DNA of 40,240 nucleotides from an uncultured Eubacteriales bacterium. GTDB lineage: Bacteria; Bacillota; Clostridia; Oscillospirales; Oscillospiraceae. Within the stretch, counting starts at the first letter, position 1, and each line of letters starts with the position of its first letter. A program made the translations under genes and the position numbers. The stretch covers positions 1-40,240 of the forward strand of contig CABRZL010000013.1 in the NCBI GenBank assembly GCA_902475435.1, given 5' to 3'. Positions 1 to 7,940 of the stretch are shown here, one piece after another. Under the pieces are notes generated by a model. That model had not been told where the DNA came from. It ran no database searches and saw only the letters and a list, made by a program, of their open reading frames with translations.

Positions 1-42
1 TTTTGACCATATAATTGAAAATATCATGATATCGTTTTTAAA

Positions 43-435
43 GTGATTATCTTGAAAGCTCCCGATACATTTGACGAATCATTTTGGGCCGCTCTAGACA
101 TCCTAGTGTCCAATTCCAAAATTATAATCGATCGACCGAAAGGTACCAAGCATCCCAGGTATCTCAGCTATGTATATCCCGTTGATTACGGATACTTGGA
201 AGGCACTGCTTCCATGGACGGCGCCGGAATCGATATTTGGGTTGGAACAGCGGAACACCCGGTTATAGACGCCATCATCTGTATTGTAAATCTGGCGAAA
301 AGAGATTCTGAGATTAAATTGCTCTTTGGATGTACAGATTTGGAAAAATCTATAATTTACAAAACACATAATGCAACACAAGAAATGAAAGGAATTTTGA
401 TCTGTCGATCAATTCGGAAAGGTGAGTCCACATGA
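43..435 (+). CDS. small inorganic-pyrophosphatase-like protein
   Basis: This 130-residue protein resembles the short clostridial proteins annotated as inorganic pyrophosphatase. Visible matches are IDRPKGTKHPRY (residues 29-40), YPVDYGYLEGT (45-55) and DGAGIDIWVG (59-68), which correspond in order to the substrate-binding Lys/Arg region, the Tyr-rich strand and the metal-binding loop of family I pyrophosphatases. The canonical loop is DxDPxD; here the middle Asp is Ala61, so catalysis cannot be assumed. The start is uncertain: GTG at 43 follows an in-frame stop at 16-18, no clear Shine-Dalgarno is visible, and TTG at 52 is an alternative. Its TGA overlaps the purD ATG (ATGA), implying translational coupling. 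Hydrolysis of pyrophosphate would fit beside a purine-synthesis ligase, but that link is inference. Confidence 0.72.
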   Translation: MIILKAPDTFDESFWAALDILVSNSKIIIDRPKGTKHPRYLSYVYPVDYGYLEGTASMDGAGIDIWVGTAEHPVIDAIICIVNLAKRDSEIKLLFGCTDLEKSIIYKTHNATQEMKGILICRSIRKGEST

Positions 436-1697
436 AAGTATTAGTCATTGGCTCCGGCGGGCGGGAACACGCCATCTGCTGGGCACTGAAGAAAAGTCCC
501 AAAGTCACAGAACTATACTGTGCCCCCGGCAACGGTGGAATCAGTGAGATTGCTCACTGTGTGGACATAAAGGCCACAGACATTGACGGTATAGTGGCTT
601 GGGCCTCATCCAACCACATAGATTTTGTCATGGTAGCACCTGATGATCCACTGGCCATGGGTATGGTGGACGCTCTGGAATCTGCTGGTATTCGTGCTTT
701 TGGCCCCCGGGCAAATGCCGCCATTGTGGAGGGAAGCAAGGCTTTTTCCAAAGAGCTTATGAAAAAATATGGAATTCCCACTGCATCCTATGAGATTTTC
801 ACAGATAAGGACCAGGCCCTCGCCTATGTAGAAGAACAGGGGGCTCCCATTGTAGTCAAGTGCGATGGTCTGGCGTTAGGCAAGGGTGTCATTGTCGCGC
901 AGACAGTGGATGAGGCAAAAACCGCAGTGATCAATATGATGGAAAATAAGGCCTTTGGCGAAGCCGGGGCTAAGGTTGTGATCGAAGAATGTATGACGGG
1001 ACCTGAGGTAACAGTACTGGCCTTTACCGATGGCAAAACCATTGTTCCTATGCCGTCCTCTCAGGACCACAAACGGGCCTTTGACGGTGACAAAGGGCCC
1101 AATACGGGTGGTATGGGTGCAATTTCCCCCTGTCCTAATTACACCGCTGAACATGCTAAAATATGCATGGAAACAATTTTCTTGCCCACCATCCATGCAC
1201 TGAACGCTGAAGGCCGTACCTTCCAGGGCGTCCTCTATTTTGGTATGATGCTTACACCCCAGGGGCCAAAAGTTGTAGAATACAATGCCCGTTTTGGTGA
1301 TCCGGAATGCCAGGCTGTACTTTCTTTGCTGGAAACTGACCTGATGGATATTTTGGAGGCCTGTGTGGACGGAACATTGGACCAGGTCTCGGTAAAGTTT
1401 AAAGATGCAGCAAGCTGCTGTCTGGTTCTGGCCTCCGGCGGCTATCCGGTATCCTACGAGAAGGGAAAGGAAATCAACGGACTGGATTTGGTAAAAGATG
1501 CTGTTGTATTCCATGCCGGGACAAAAAAGCAGAATGGAATGTTCTACACCAACGGCGGACGTGTTTTGGGCGTTACTGCCGTAGCTCCCACGCTTCGGGA
1601 AGCTATAGATAAAGCTTATAACGCAGCTAAGCCCATCCATTTTGAAAAAATGCATTTCAGAACGGATATCGGGTATCATATTCTTGACGCGAAGTAA
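432..1697 (+). CDS. purD: phosphoribosylamine--glycine ligase (GAR synthetase)
   Basis: PurD joins glycine to 5-phosphoribosylamine using ATP, the second step of de novo purine synthesis, in the cytoplasm. At 421 residues it is full length. The N-terminal domain opens with VLVIGSGGREHA (3-14). The ATP-grasp core shows KCDGLALGKGV (143-153), QDHKRAFDGDKGPNTGGMGA (211-230) and EYNARFGDPECQ (283-294), the last carrying metal-binding Glu/Asn. The ATG overlaps the stop of the preceding pyrophosphatase-like gene by four bases. A terminator-like hairpin follows at 1714-1756. Another purine gene, purL, lies 33 kb away in this window, so the pathway genes are not all in one operon here. Confidence 0.97.
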   Translation: MKVLVIGSGGREHAICWALKKSPKVTELYCAPGNGGISEIAHCVDIKATDIDGIVAWASSNHIDFVMVAPDDPLAMGMVDALESAGIRAFGPRANAAIVEGSKAFSKELMKKYGIPTASYEIFTDKDQALAYVEEQGAPIVVKCDGLALGKGVIVAQTVDEAKTAVINMMENKAFGEAGAKVVIEECMTGPEVTVLAFTDGKTIVPMPSSQDHKRAFDGDKGPNTGGMGAISPCPNYTAEHAKICMETIFLPTIHALNAEGRTFQGVLYFGMMLTPQGPKVVEYNARFGDPECQAVLSLLETDLMDILEACVDGTLDQVSVKFKDAASCCLVLASGGYPVSYEKGKEINGLDLVKDAVVFHAGTKKQNGMFYTNGGRVLGVTAVAPTLREAIDKAYNAAKPIHFEKMHFRTDIGYHILDAK

Positions 1698-1713
1698 AAA
1701 ATAGTATAAACTA

Positions 1714-1765
1714 AAGGATGCGCCGATGACCAACTCAGTCTCGCCGGCGCATTCTTTACGATTTT
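1714..1765 (+). terminator. intrinsic terminator after purD
   Basis: A 12-bp stem (AAGGATGCGCCG at 1714-1725 with CGGCGCATTCTT at 1745-1756, one G-U pair) encloses a 19-nt loop and is followed by a T-rich stretch (TTTACGATTTT). It separates purD from asnS. A possible weak asnS promoter, TTGACG (1684-1689) with TATAAA (1705-1710) at only 15-bp spacing, lies at the purD 3' end, so some asnS messages may carry this hairpin at their 5' end. Confidence 0.65.
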
Positions 1766-1784
1766 AACGGATGGAGAGGAAAAT

Positions 1785-3179
1785 ATGGAACGAACTCTGA
1801 TTTCAGAAATTTTTGCCGATCCCAAATCCTTTGACAAGGTTCAAGTCACAGTTGGCGGCTGGATTCGCACCATGCGGGCCCAAAAAGCCTTTGGATTCAT
1901 TGAACTCAACGATGGCAGCTATTTTAAAAGCCTTCAAGTGGTCTTTGAGGACGGTATCGTTGAAAATTATAAAGACATTGCCAAGCAAAATGTAGGGGCC
2001 GCTTTGATTGTCTCTGGAACACTGGTTTACACACCAGAAGCCAAACAGCCAATTGAGCTGAAAGCAACAAAAATAGAGGTGGAAGGTCCCTCTACTCCGG
2101 ATTATCCGCTCCAGAAAAAACGGCACACGATGGAATATCTCCGGACCATCGCTCATTTGCGGCCTAGGACCAATACCTTTTCCGCTGTATTCCGCGTGCG
2201 TTCAGTGGCGGCCTTTGCGATCCATCAGTTCTTTCAGGAGCGCGGTTTCGTTTACGTTCACACGCCTTTAATCACCGCCTCCGACTGTGAGGGTGCCGGT
2301 GAGATGTTCCGTGTCACAACGCTGGATCTTCAAAACGTCCCGAAAAATGAAGACGGCACAGTAGACTATACCCAGGATTTCTTTGGTAAAAGCGCAAATC
2401 TAACGGTCTCTGGCCAGCTCAATGCAGAATCCTTTGCCCAGGCTTTTGGCAATGTCTATACGTTCGGGCCCACATTCCGGGCTGAGAACTCCAATACCCA
2501 GCGCCATGCTGCGGAATTCTGGATGATTGAGCCGGAAATGGCCTTTGCTGATCTCTCCGACTATATGGACACGGCCGAGGCCATGATAAAATTCGTAATC
2601 AACGAAGTGCTTCGGAAATGCCCCGCTGAAATGGAATTCTTCTCTAAATTTATAGATAAAGGCCTTATGGATCGTCTGCACAATGTAGCGGAAAATGAAT
2701 TTGCCCGGATCACTTATACTGAGGCTATTTCACTTCTGAAACAGTCTGGCGCGCATTTTGACTATCCTGTGTCCTGGGGCTGCGATCTTCAAACAGAACA
2801 CGAACGGTATCTCACAGAGCAGCATTTTAAAAAGCCTGTATTTGTTACAGACTATCCCAAGGAAATCAAGGCTTTCTACATGCGCCTCAACGATGATCAG
2901 AAAACAGTAGCCGCAGCAGATTGCCTAGTACCTGGCATCGGCGAAATCATTGGCGGCAGTCAGCGTGAGGAGCGTCTGGAGGTTTTGGAAGCCCGCATGC
3001 ATGAGCTGGGGCTGAATCCGGAAGATTACTGGTGGTATTTGGATCTTCGTCGCTACGGCTCTACGCATCACGCCGGCTATGGCTTGGGCTTTGAACGTTT
3101 GATTATGTATCTGACGGGCATCAGTAACATCCGGGATGTAATTCCGCATCCCCGTACCGTCGGCAACGCTGATTTCTAA
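1785..3179 (+). CDS. asnS: asparagine--tRNA ligase
   Basis: AsnRS charges tRNA-Asn with asparagine. The 464-residue protein has the expected class IIb layout: an N-terminal OB-fold anticodon-binding domain (about 18-100, VTVGGWIRTMRAQKAFGFIE), then a catalytic domain with motif 2 (FGPTFRAENSNTQRHAAEFW, about 227-246) and motif 3 (GLGFERLIMYLTG, from 433). The terminus RDVIPHPRTVGNADF matches the usual AsnRS ending. GGAGAGG precedes the ATG. No T-box leader (no AGGGTGG-type element) is present in the short upstream gap, so tRNA-dependent antitermination is not supported. A perfect 12-bp-stem terminator follows. Confidence 0.97.
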   Translation: MERTLISEIFADPKSFDKVQVTVGGWIRTMRAQKAFGFIELNDGSYFKSLQVVFEDGIVENYKDIAKQNVGAALIVSGTLVYTPEAKQPIELKATKIEVEGPSTPDYPLQKKRHTMEYLRTIAHLRPRTNTFSAVFRVRSVAAFAIHQFFQERGFVYVHTPLITASDCEGAGEMFRVTTLDLQNVPKNEDGTVDYTQDFFGKSANLTVSGQLNAESFAQAFGNVYTFGPTFRAENSNTQRHAAEFWMIEPEMAFADLSDYMDTAEAMIKFVINEVLRKCPAEMEFFSKFIDKGLMDRLHNVAENEFARITYTEAISLLKQSGAHFDYPVSWGCDLQTEHERYLTEQHFKKPVFVTDYPKEIKAFYMRLNDDQKTVAAADCLVPGIGEIIGGSQREERLEVLEARMHELGLNPEDYWWYLDLRRYGSTHHAGYGLGFERLIMYLTGISNIRDVIPHPRTVGNADF

Positions 3180-3185
3180 TCGTTT

Positions 3186-3225
3186 GACCCTGCAAAATAT
3201 ACCGTTTTGCAGGGTCTTTTCTTTG
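3186..3225 (+). terminator. intrinsic terminator after asnS
   Basis: A perfect 12-bp stem, GACCCTGCAAAA (3186-3197) with TTTTGCAGGGTC (3205-3216), has a 7-nt loop and is followed by TTTTCTTTG. It lies just after the asnS stop codon. Confidence 0.9.
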
Positions 3226-3258
3226 CAAGTTTGTATAGATTTACTTGCATATTTTGCC

Positions 3259-3287
3259 TTGACATGTCCGGGTTCATCCCGTACAAT
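3259..3287 (+). promoter_or_regulatory. sigmaA promoter of lysA
   Basis: TTGACA (3259-3264) and TACAAT (3282-3287) are exactly 17 bp apart, a near-consensus housekeeping promoter. Transcription would begin near 3294 and give a leader of about 27 nt before the lysA start at 3321. Confidence 0.85.
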
Positions 3288-3320
3288 AAGTGCTGAAATG
3301 AAACAAAAAGGACGTATTTT

Positions 3321-4580
3321 ATGAAAGTACCGTTTGTCACAAAAGAACAGCTAGAAGACATTATTCATCAGTACCCAACACCTTTTCATATCTATGACGA
3401 AAAAGGCATTCGTGAAAACGCCAGGAGGGTAAAGCAGGCTTTTGCCTGGAACCCCGGTTTTTGCGAATATTTTGCCGTGAAGGCTACCCCAAACCCTGCT
3501 ATTTTGAAAATTCTTCGTGAGGAGGGCTGTGGCGTAGACTGCTCCTCTCTGACAGAATTAATGATGGTAAATCGCTGCGGCTTTCACGGAGAAGAGATTA
3601 TGTTTTCCTCCAATGAAACGCCGGCAGAGGAATTTGCATTGGCAGACCAATTAAACGCAACAATTAACCTCGACGACTTTACTCTAATCGATTTTCTCCA
3701 AGAAACCATTGGATACATTCCTGAAACCATTTCCTGCCGGTACAATCCCGGCGGTACCTTCCAGCTCTCCTCCAGCGAAGAGGGATTTCAGGTAATGGAC
3801 AGCCCCAAAGATGCAAAATACGGTTTTACCACGCAGCAGCTTTATGACGGCTTTCGAAAGTTGAAATCCATGGGAGCCAAGCATTTTGGAATCCACGCAT
3901 TCTTAGCCTCTAATACGATCTCTAATGACTATTATCCGGAGCTTGCGGGTATTCTATTTCGTTTAGCGGTAGACCTTCAAGAAAAAACTGGCTGCCACAT
4001 TGCATTTATAAATCTTTCCGGCGGCGTTGGCGTACCCTATCAACCAGATCAGCCACAGAATGATATATTTGCCATTGGTGAAGGCGTTCGTAGAAAATAT
4101 GAAGAAATCTTGGTTCCTGCCGGCATGGGAAATGTAAAACTTTTCACGGAAATGGGCCGATTCATGTTGGCTCCTTACGGCGGCCTCGTAACCACTGCCA
4201 TTCATGAAAAACATATCTATAAAGAGTATATCGGCGTCGATGCCTGCGCTGCAAACCTCATGCGTCCGGCCATGTACGGTGCGTATCACCATATTACTGT
4301 CATAGGCAAGGAACATGCTCCCTGCGACCACAAATATGACGTAGTAGGCGGCCTTTGCGAAAACAACGACAAGTTTGCAGTAGATCGGATGCTTCCAAAG
4401 ATTGAAATGGGCGACATTCTCTTCCTCCACGACACAGGCGCTCATGGTTTTTCCATGGGATATCAATACAACGGCCGACTCCGGAGCGCAGAGCTTCTCC
4501 TTCAGGAAAACGGGACAGTCAAGATGATCCGCCGGGCTGAAACACCGGAAGACTACTTCGCTACATTGGTCTGGGAATAA
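3321..4580 (+). CDS. lysA: diaminopimelate decarboxylase family protein (PLP, alanine-racemase fold)
   Basis: The likely reaction is decarboxylation of meso-diaminopimelate to L-lysine. The 419-residue protein has the fold type III layout: the PLP Lys is K54 in EYFAVKATPNP, the phosphate-binding glycine loop is LSGGVGVPY (232-240), then TEMGRFM (276-282), CENNDKFA (346-353, with the Cys typical of the active-site loop) and TGAHGFSMGYQYNGRLR (372-388) from the dimer partner's site. The usual H-x-HIGS segment is replaced by GIHAFLASN (190-198), marking a divergent clostridial subgroup. A related substrate such as another basic amino acid cannot be excluded. It is monocistronic, with its own promoter upstream and a terminator downstream. 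SD AAAGGA precedes the ATG. Confidence 0.88.
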   Translation: MKVPFVTKEQLEDIIHQYPTPFHIYDEKGIRENARRVKQAFAWNPGFCEYFAVKATPNPAILKILREEGCGVDCSSLTELMMVNRCGFHGEEIMFSSNETPAEEFALADQLNATINLDDFTLIDFLQETIGYIPETISCRYNPGGTFQLSSSEEGFQVMDSPKDAKYGFTTQQLYDGFRKLKSMGAKHFGIHAFLASNTISNDYYPELAGILFRLAVDLQEKTGCHIAFINLSGGVGVPYQPDQPQNDIFAIGEGVRRKYEEILVPAGMGNVKLFTEMGRFMLAPYGGLVTTAIHEKHIYKEYIGVDACAANLMRPAMYGAYHHITVIGKEHAPCDHKYDVVGGLCENNDKFAVDRMLPKIEMGDILFLHDTGAHGFSMGYQYNGRLRSAELLLQENGTVKMIRRAETPEDYFATLVWE

Positions 4581-4587
4581 TGAAATG

Positions 4588-4628
4588 AACAGGTGTAATA
4601 TGTTGATATTGCACCTGTTTTATTTTTT
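4588..4628 (+). terminator. intrinsic terminator after lysA
   Basis: A 13-bp stem (AACAGGTGTAATA at 4588-4600 with TATTGCACCTGTT at 4607-4619, one G-U pair) has a 6-nt loop and a T-rich tail (TTATTTTTTC). Confidence 0.9.
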
Positions 4629-4766
4629 CAGATAAACGCATATTCGGTTACCAGTTTTATTGATCTACCCTATGGCCAATCAAGCAGATGAAATTACACT
4701 TAAATCCCTATCAAATTTAATTGCAACAATGGATTTCATATTTTTAGCAAATAACTATAAAAAATA

Positions 4767-4795
4767 TTGGCAACCCTTGACTGTTGATATATAAT
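4767..4795 (+). promoter_or_regulatory. sigmaA promoter of the pucR-like gene
   Basis: TTGGCA (4767-4772) and a perfect TATAAT (4790-4795) are 17 bp apart in an AT-rich gap. The start point would be near 4802, giving a leader of about 30 nt that ends in a strong AAAGGAGG ribosome-binding site. Confidence 0.75.
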
Positions 4796-4833
4796 ATCTA
4801 TGGTATGATTGGAAAAGAAAGGAGGCGCAATCT

Positions 4834-5994
4834 ATGCAAGTACAAGAACTCCGAAGTATTGAGGCTTTGCATTCCTTTCGACTTTTGTCTGGCGACAGCG
4901 GCCTTAGCAATCTCATGAAAGATGTAGTCCTGTTGGAATACGAAAGCTTGAAACAAAAGACGCCCCACTATTATCAAGAGGACTTCATTGTTACCACGTT
5001 ATTCTATGCCAAAGATGATCCAGATCTTCTCTTCCCTACTGTAGAGCGACTCATAGATCTGGGGGCTGCAGGATTGGCATTCAAATCTGTATACTACACA
5101 GCGCTGCCCGAGGCAGTTTTATCGCTTTCCCGTCAACGAAATTTCCCGATATTCATTTTCGACGACCTTTACATGGAAGATGTAATCCTAAGTATTTCTG
5201 ATTACATACGCCAGCGGCAGGAATTTTCTTTGTTTGAGGAACCTCTTTGCAATATACTGATGGAACAAAGCGCTCCCGATATTCAGCAATATTGTAACCG
5301 CATGAATCCTGGCCGCCAAAAATATATGTGCGCTGTATATATCTACCCTGCTCAGCCAGAAAGCAACTGGTCTGGTACACTGCGGGACACCTTGCGTATG
5401 CGGTCTTCCAGAGAGCTGACAGGGGGATATCGGTTTTTACAATTTCGACGTGGTTTTTTCGTTCTTTGGAATGACACGCAGGAACCAAAACCAGAAGATG
5501 TCGCAAACCAATGCCGGGATCTGCTCCGCCGCCTTGGTTGCTTGGACGACGATCTCTGCCTTGGCGTCAGTAATATTCATCAGCGCACAGAAGATTTTGA
5601 CTGTGTGATTCGCGAAGCTTTTGATGCACTTACGGTCGCTTTGGCCACTTCGCAAGTTCAGATATCATATTCTGAGCTGGGCTATTATCCTTTAATTTTT
5701 CCCATGCTTCGAGATAAAAGCGCACGTTGGAACACACTGCAGCTTATAAATCGGCTCTCAGAATATGATCAAAACAGTGGCAGTAGTAATTTGACCACAA
5801 CGCTTAAAACATACGCTGCCCAAGACTACGATATTCGTAAAACCGCTGAGGCTATGCATCAACACCCCAATACTATTCGCTACCGACTTAAGAAAATCGG
5901 CGAACTCATTGGTACTTCCAAGCACATTGACGAAGCTCTGTTCTTTCTAGGGGAATTCTTACGCCTGGACGCTCTTAGGCAGATGATTTTTTAA
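4834..5994 (+). CDS. PucR-family transcriptional regulator
   Basis: A 386-residue regulator. The N-terminal half (about 5-125, including LLSGDSGLSNLMKDVVLLEY and the EDFIVTTLFYAKDD region) matches the PucR ligand-sensing domain. A middle GGDEF-like/CdaR-type region follows. The C-terminus carries the PucR helix-turn-helix (about 330-360, YDIRKTAEAMHQHPNTIRYRLKKIGELIG). PucR proteins usually activate catabolic genes for purines, amino acids or similar small molecules. No catabolic operon lies beside it, so its target is unknown. AAAGGAGG lies well spaced before the ATG. The 55-residue ORF 14 bases downstream is likely co-transcribed. Confidence 0.85.
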   Translation: MQVQELRSIEALHSFRLLSGDSGLSNLMKDVVLLEYESLKQKTPHYYQEDFIVTTLFYAKDDPDLLFPTVERLIDLGAAGLAFKSVYYTALPEAVLSLSRQRNFPIFIFDDLYMEDVILSISDYIRQRQEFSLFEEPLCNILMEQSAPDIQQYCNRMNPGRQKYMCAVYIYPAQPESNWSGTLRDTLRMRSSRELTGGYRFLQFRRGFFVLWNDTQEPKPEDVANQCRDLLRRLGCLDDDLCLGVSNIHQRTEDFDCVIREAFDALTVALATSQVQISYSELGYYPLIFPMLRDKSARWNTLQLINRLSEYDQNSGSSNLTTTLKTYAAQDYDIRKTAEAMHQHPNTIRYRLKKIGELIGTSKHIDEALFFLGEFLRLDALRQMIF

Positions 5995-6008
5995 GGAAGC
6001 ATTTCCCT

Positions 6009-6176
6009 ATGCACGATAAAAACGACACTGTTGGAAAAACCATCAAGACCGGCATTAGCTTTGGCAGCGCCTTGGCAATGGTAATCAGCTATACTACTTG
6101 GGACTCTGTTGGATGGGCCATTGTTCATGGGCTAATGAGTTGGGTTTATGTAATCTATTTTATCTTGAAATACTGA
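6009..6176 (+). CDS. 55-residue membrane protein, unknown function
   Basis: This short frame begins at ATG 6009 and ends at TGA 6174-6176, just after the PucR-like gene. Its first 12 residues (MHDKNDTVGKTI) are polar. The rest is hydrophobic and could form two short membrane helices (about 15-29, GISFGSALAMVISYT, and 36-53, around WAIVHGLMSWVYVIYFIL). AAGGAAG lies about 9 nt before the ATG, and the frame ends directly before a strong terminator, both supporting a real gene. The Gly/Ser first helix and the HGLMSWVYVIY segment resemble small conserved Firmicutes membrane proteins of unknown role; this is from memory, not a search. Confidence 0.65.
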   Translation: MHDKNDTVGKTIKTGISFGSALAMVISYTTWDSVGWAIVHGLMSWVYVIYFILKY

Positions 6177-6179
6177 CAA

Positions 6180-6216
6180 ATTCCAGCTGTGAGTATAACT
6201 CACAGCTGGAATCCTC
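6180..6216. terminator. bidirectional terminator between convergent blocks
   Basis: A perfect 15-bp inverted repeat, ATTCCAGCTGTGAGT (6180-6194) and ACTCACAGCTGGAAT (6198-6212), has a 3-nt loop. It sits between the plus-strand 55-residue gene and the minus-strand mreB homologue. T-rich sequence on each side (CCTCTTTAT on plus, TTTGTCAG on minus) is modest, so the stem does most of the work. Confidence 0.75.
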
Positions 6217-6227
6217 TTTATCCCTGT

Positions 6228-7259
6228 TTAATCTGCCATCAATTTTCGACGAGCCAAATTAATGGTACCTTCCTGCATCTCATCAATCCATCTGAGGCTC
6301 TTGCCGCAACCCAGTGCTACACACAAAATGGCATCATCAGCTACATGACAGTTAATTCCTGTCGACCGGTAAATCAATTGATCGAACCCATATAGCAGAC
6401 TACCTCCCCCAGTCAAGGTAATACCGCTACGAGAGATATCAGCCACCAATTCCGGCTCTGTCTTTTCCAGTGTAGAGCGCACTGCATAGAGGATATCACG
6501 GCAGGGCGTTGTCAATGCATGCATCACATCCACAGATGTAATATCCACCTCTTGGGGAAGACCAGTTGAAAGATTTCTCCCCTTTACCGTCATTACCAGG
6601 GCCTCTGGCCGGGGATGCACGCACCCAATCGCCATTTTTACTTCTTCTGCAGTCTGACTGCCAATCAATACCTGATACCGCTCCCGAATATACTGAATGA
6701 TCGCATCGTCAAACGCATCGCCTGCTGTATCAATGGAAGTAGATTTTACTACATTGTTGAGGCTCAAAACCGCAATATCCGTCGTGCCGCCACCGATATC
6801 AATTACCATACTGCCACCGGCTCCACGGATATCCATGCCCGCTCCCAACGCCGCTGCTAAGGGTTCCTCTATCAGATATACACGCCGAGCACCAGCCTCC
6901 ATTGCAGCCTGGATTACGGCACGCTCCTCAACTTCGGTGATACCGCTTGGAACGGAAACCACCACTCTGGGCTTGACCAAAGACATTTTTGTAATGCGCT
7001 TCAGATAAACCGACAGCATGGTCGCCGTCATATCATAATCGGAAATTGCACCATTTTTCAGTGGACGAGCTGCCACAATATTGCCAGGCGTACGCCCCAA
7101 CATCTTTTTTGCCGCTGCGCCAACTTCCAGCACCTTGCCGCTAACTTTATCCAAGGCCACAGCACTGGGCTCGTTGATCACAATGCCCCGTCCTTCCAAA
7201 TAAAGCAGAACCGATGTGGTTCCAAGATCAATGCCAATATCTCTAGATAATTTTATCAT
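6228..7259 (-). CDS. mreB: MreB/Mbl-type bacterial actin, cell-shape protein
   Basis: MreB-family actins polymerise under the membrane and guide lateral wall synthesis. All nucleotide-binding motifs are present in 343 residues: phosphate 1 (GIDLGTTS, 9-16), connect/catalytic (IEEPLAAALGAG, 130-141), phosphate 2 (VIDIGGGTTDIAV, 152-164) and the adenosine motif TLTGGGSLLYG. The N-terminal half (NEPSAVALDKVSGKVLEVG, GRTPGNIVAARPLKNGAI) is closer to the Mbl/MreBH type than to MreB proper. No mreC or mreD adjoins it, so it may be a paralogue outside the main mre locus. It follows comF by 18 bases with SD GAGGAAA and is the last gene of the minus-strand recD2 cluster. Confidence 0.9.
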   Translation of the reverse strand: MIKLSRDIGIDLGTTSVLLYLEGRGIVINEPSAVALDKVSGKVLEVGAAAKKMLGRTPGNIVAARPLKNGAISDYDMTATMLSVYLKRITKMSLVKPRVVVSVPSGITEVEERAVIQAAMEAGARRVYLIEEPLAAALGAGMDIRGAGGSMVIDIGGGTTDIAVLSLNNVVKSTSIDTAGDAFDDAIIQYIRERYQVLIGSQTAEEVKMAIGCVHPRPEALVMTVKGRNLSTGLPQEVDITSVDVMHALTTPCRDILYAVRSTLEKTEPELVADISRSGITLTGGGSLLYGFDQLIYRSTGINCHVADDAILCVALGCGKSLRWIDEMQEGTINLARRKLMAD

Positions 7260-7277
7260 ATCATTTCCTCGCAGGTA

Positions 7278-7940
7278 TCATTGATATTCTTCCAGCGGCT
7301 GTGCCAAAGCCGCCGCAATAACTTCTCGCGCTCCGGCGTCTAATAATGTTCGACTTGCTTCATCCAGAGTTGCTCCTGTGGTAATAATGTCATCAATCAG
7401 GAGTATACGCTTATCCGCTACTAATTCCGGCTCCGGCACCAGGTAGGCTCCTTCTACATTGGCCTTTCGAGCAACCGCATCCGTCAGACTGGACTGCGCT
7501 GGATTGTCTGCGCGCTTTTTCAGGGTTTCTACCGCTACATCCTGGAGCTCCAGCGCCGCAGCCATGGCCAACAGCATCGCCTGATCGTATCCTCGTTTTT
7601 TTAAGCGCTCTGCACTGACGGGAATCCATGTGATCAGATCATATTGTCCCGAAAAATTATCTCGAATGCACCGGGCCAAGATTCGGCCAAACTCTGTCGC
7701 ATAACCTGGCTGATCCTGAAATTTAAATCGAATCAAGGCATCACGAACCCTGCCTTCATAATACATAGGCACGCAACACCTGGTAAAGTATACTCCAATT
7801 CTGATCGTATCATTCTGTGTCAGTAATTTTAGGCAATCTTCGCAGGCCGCTCTTGTACTAGACCGCAAAATTTTTCTGCAAAACAAACATTTCGGCGGAA
7901 ACAGTAAATCAGTGAGCACATTGAAAAAAACCATAGTCAC
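7278..7940 (-). CDS. comF: ComF-family phosphoribosyltransferase-like protein
   Basis: ComF proteins are cytoplasmic competence/DNA-uptake-associated proteins with a PRTase fold. The 220-residue protein has an N-terminal zinc ribbon (C18-x2-C21 and C33-x2-C36) and, at 179-191, the PRPP-loop signature ILLIDDIITTGAT. The middle contains YDLITWIPVSAERLKKRGYDQAMLLA, typical of the family. GTG at 7940 overlaps the recD2 stop (GTGA). The ATG at 7934 is an alternative start and is better spaced (9 nt) from AAAGGA. Coupling to RecD2, which processes DNA ends, suggests a DNA-uptake or repair context, but ComF's biochemical activity is not settled. Confidence 0.92.
   Translation of the reverse strand: MTMVFFNVLTDLLFPPKCLFCRKILRSSTRAACEDCLKLLTQNDTIRIGVYFTRCCVPMYYEGRVRDALIRFKFQDQPGYATEFGRILARCIRDNFSGQYDLITWIPVSAERLKKRGYDQAMLLAMAAALELQDVAVETLKKRADNPAQSSLTDAVARKANVEGAYLVPEPELVADKRILLIDDIITTGATLDEASRTLLDAGAREVIAAALAQPLEEYQ

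Noticed and set aside
876..1733. Long minus-strand open frame opposite purD (285 codons)
   Set aside because: Antisense to a clearly conserved gene; the translation has no recognisable domain and no ribosome-binding site.
1698..1784. T-box riboswitch before asnS
   Set aside because: The gap is only 87 bases and lacks an AGGGTGG-type element; the hairpin is better read as the purD terminator.
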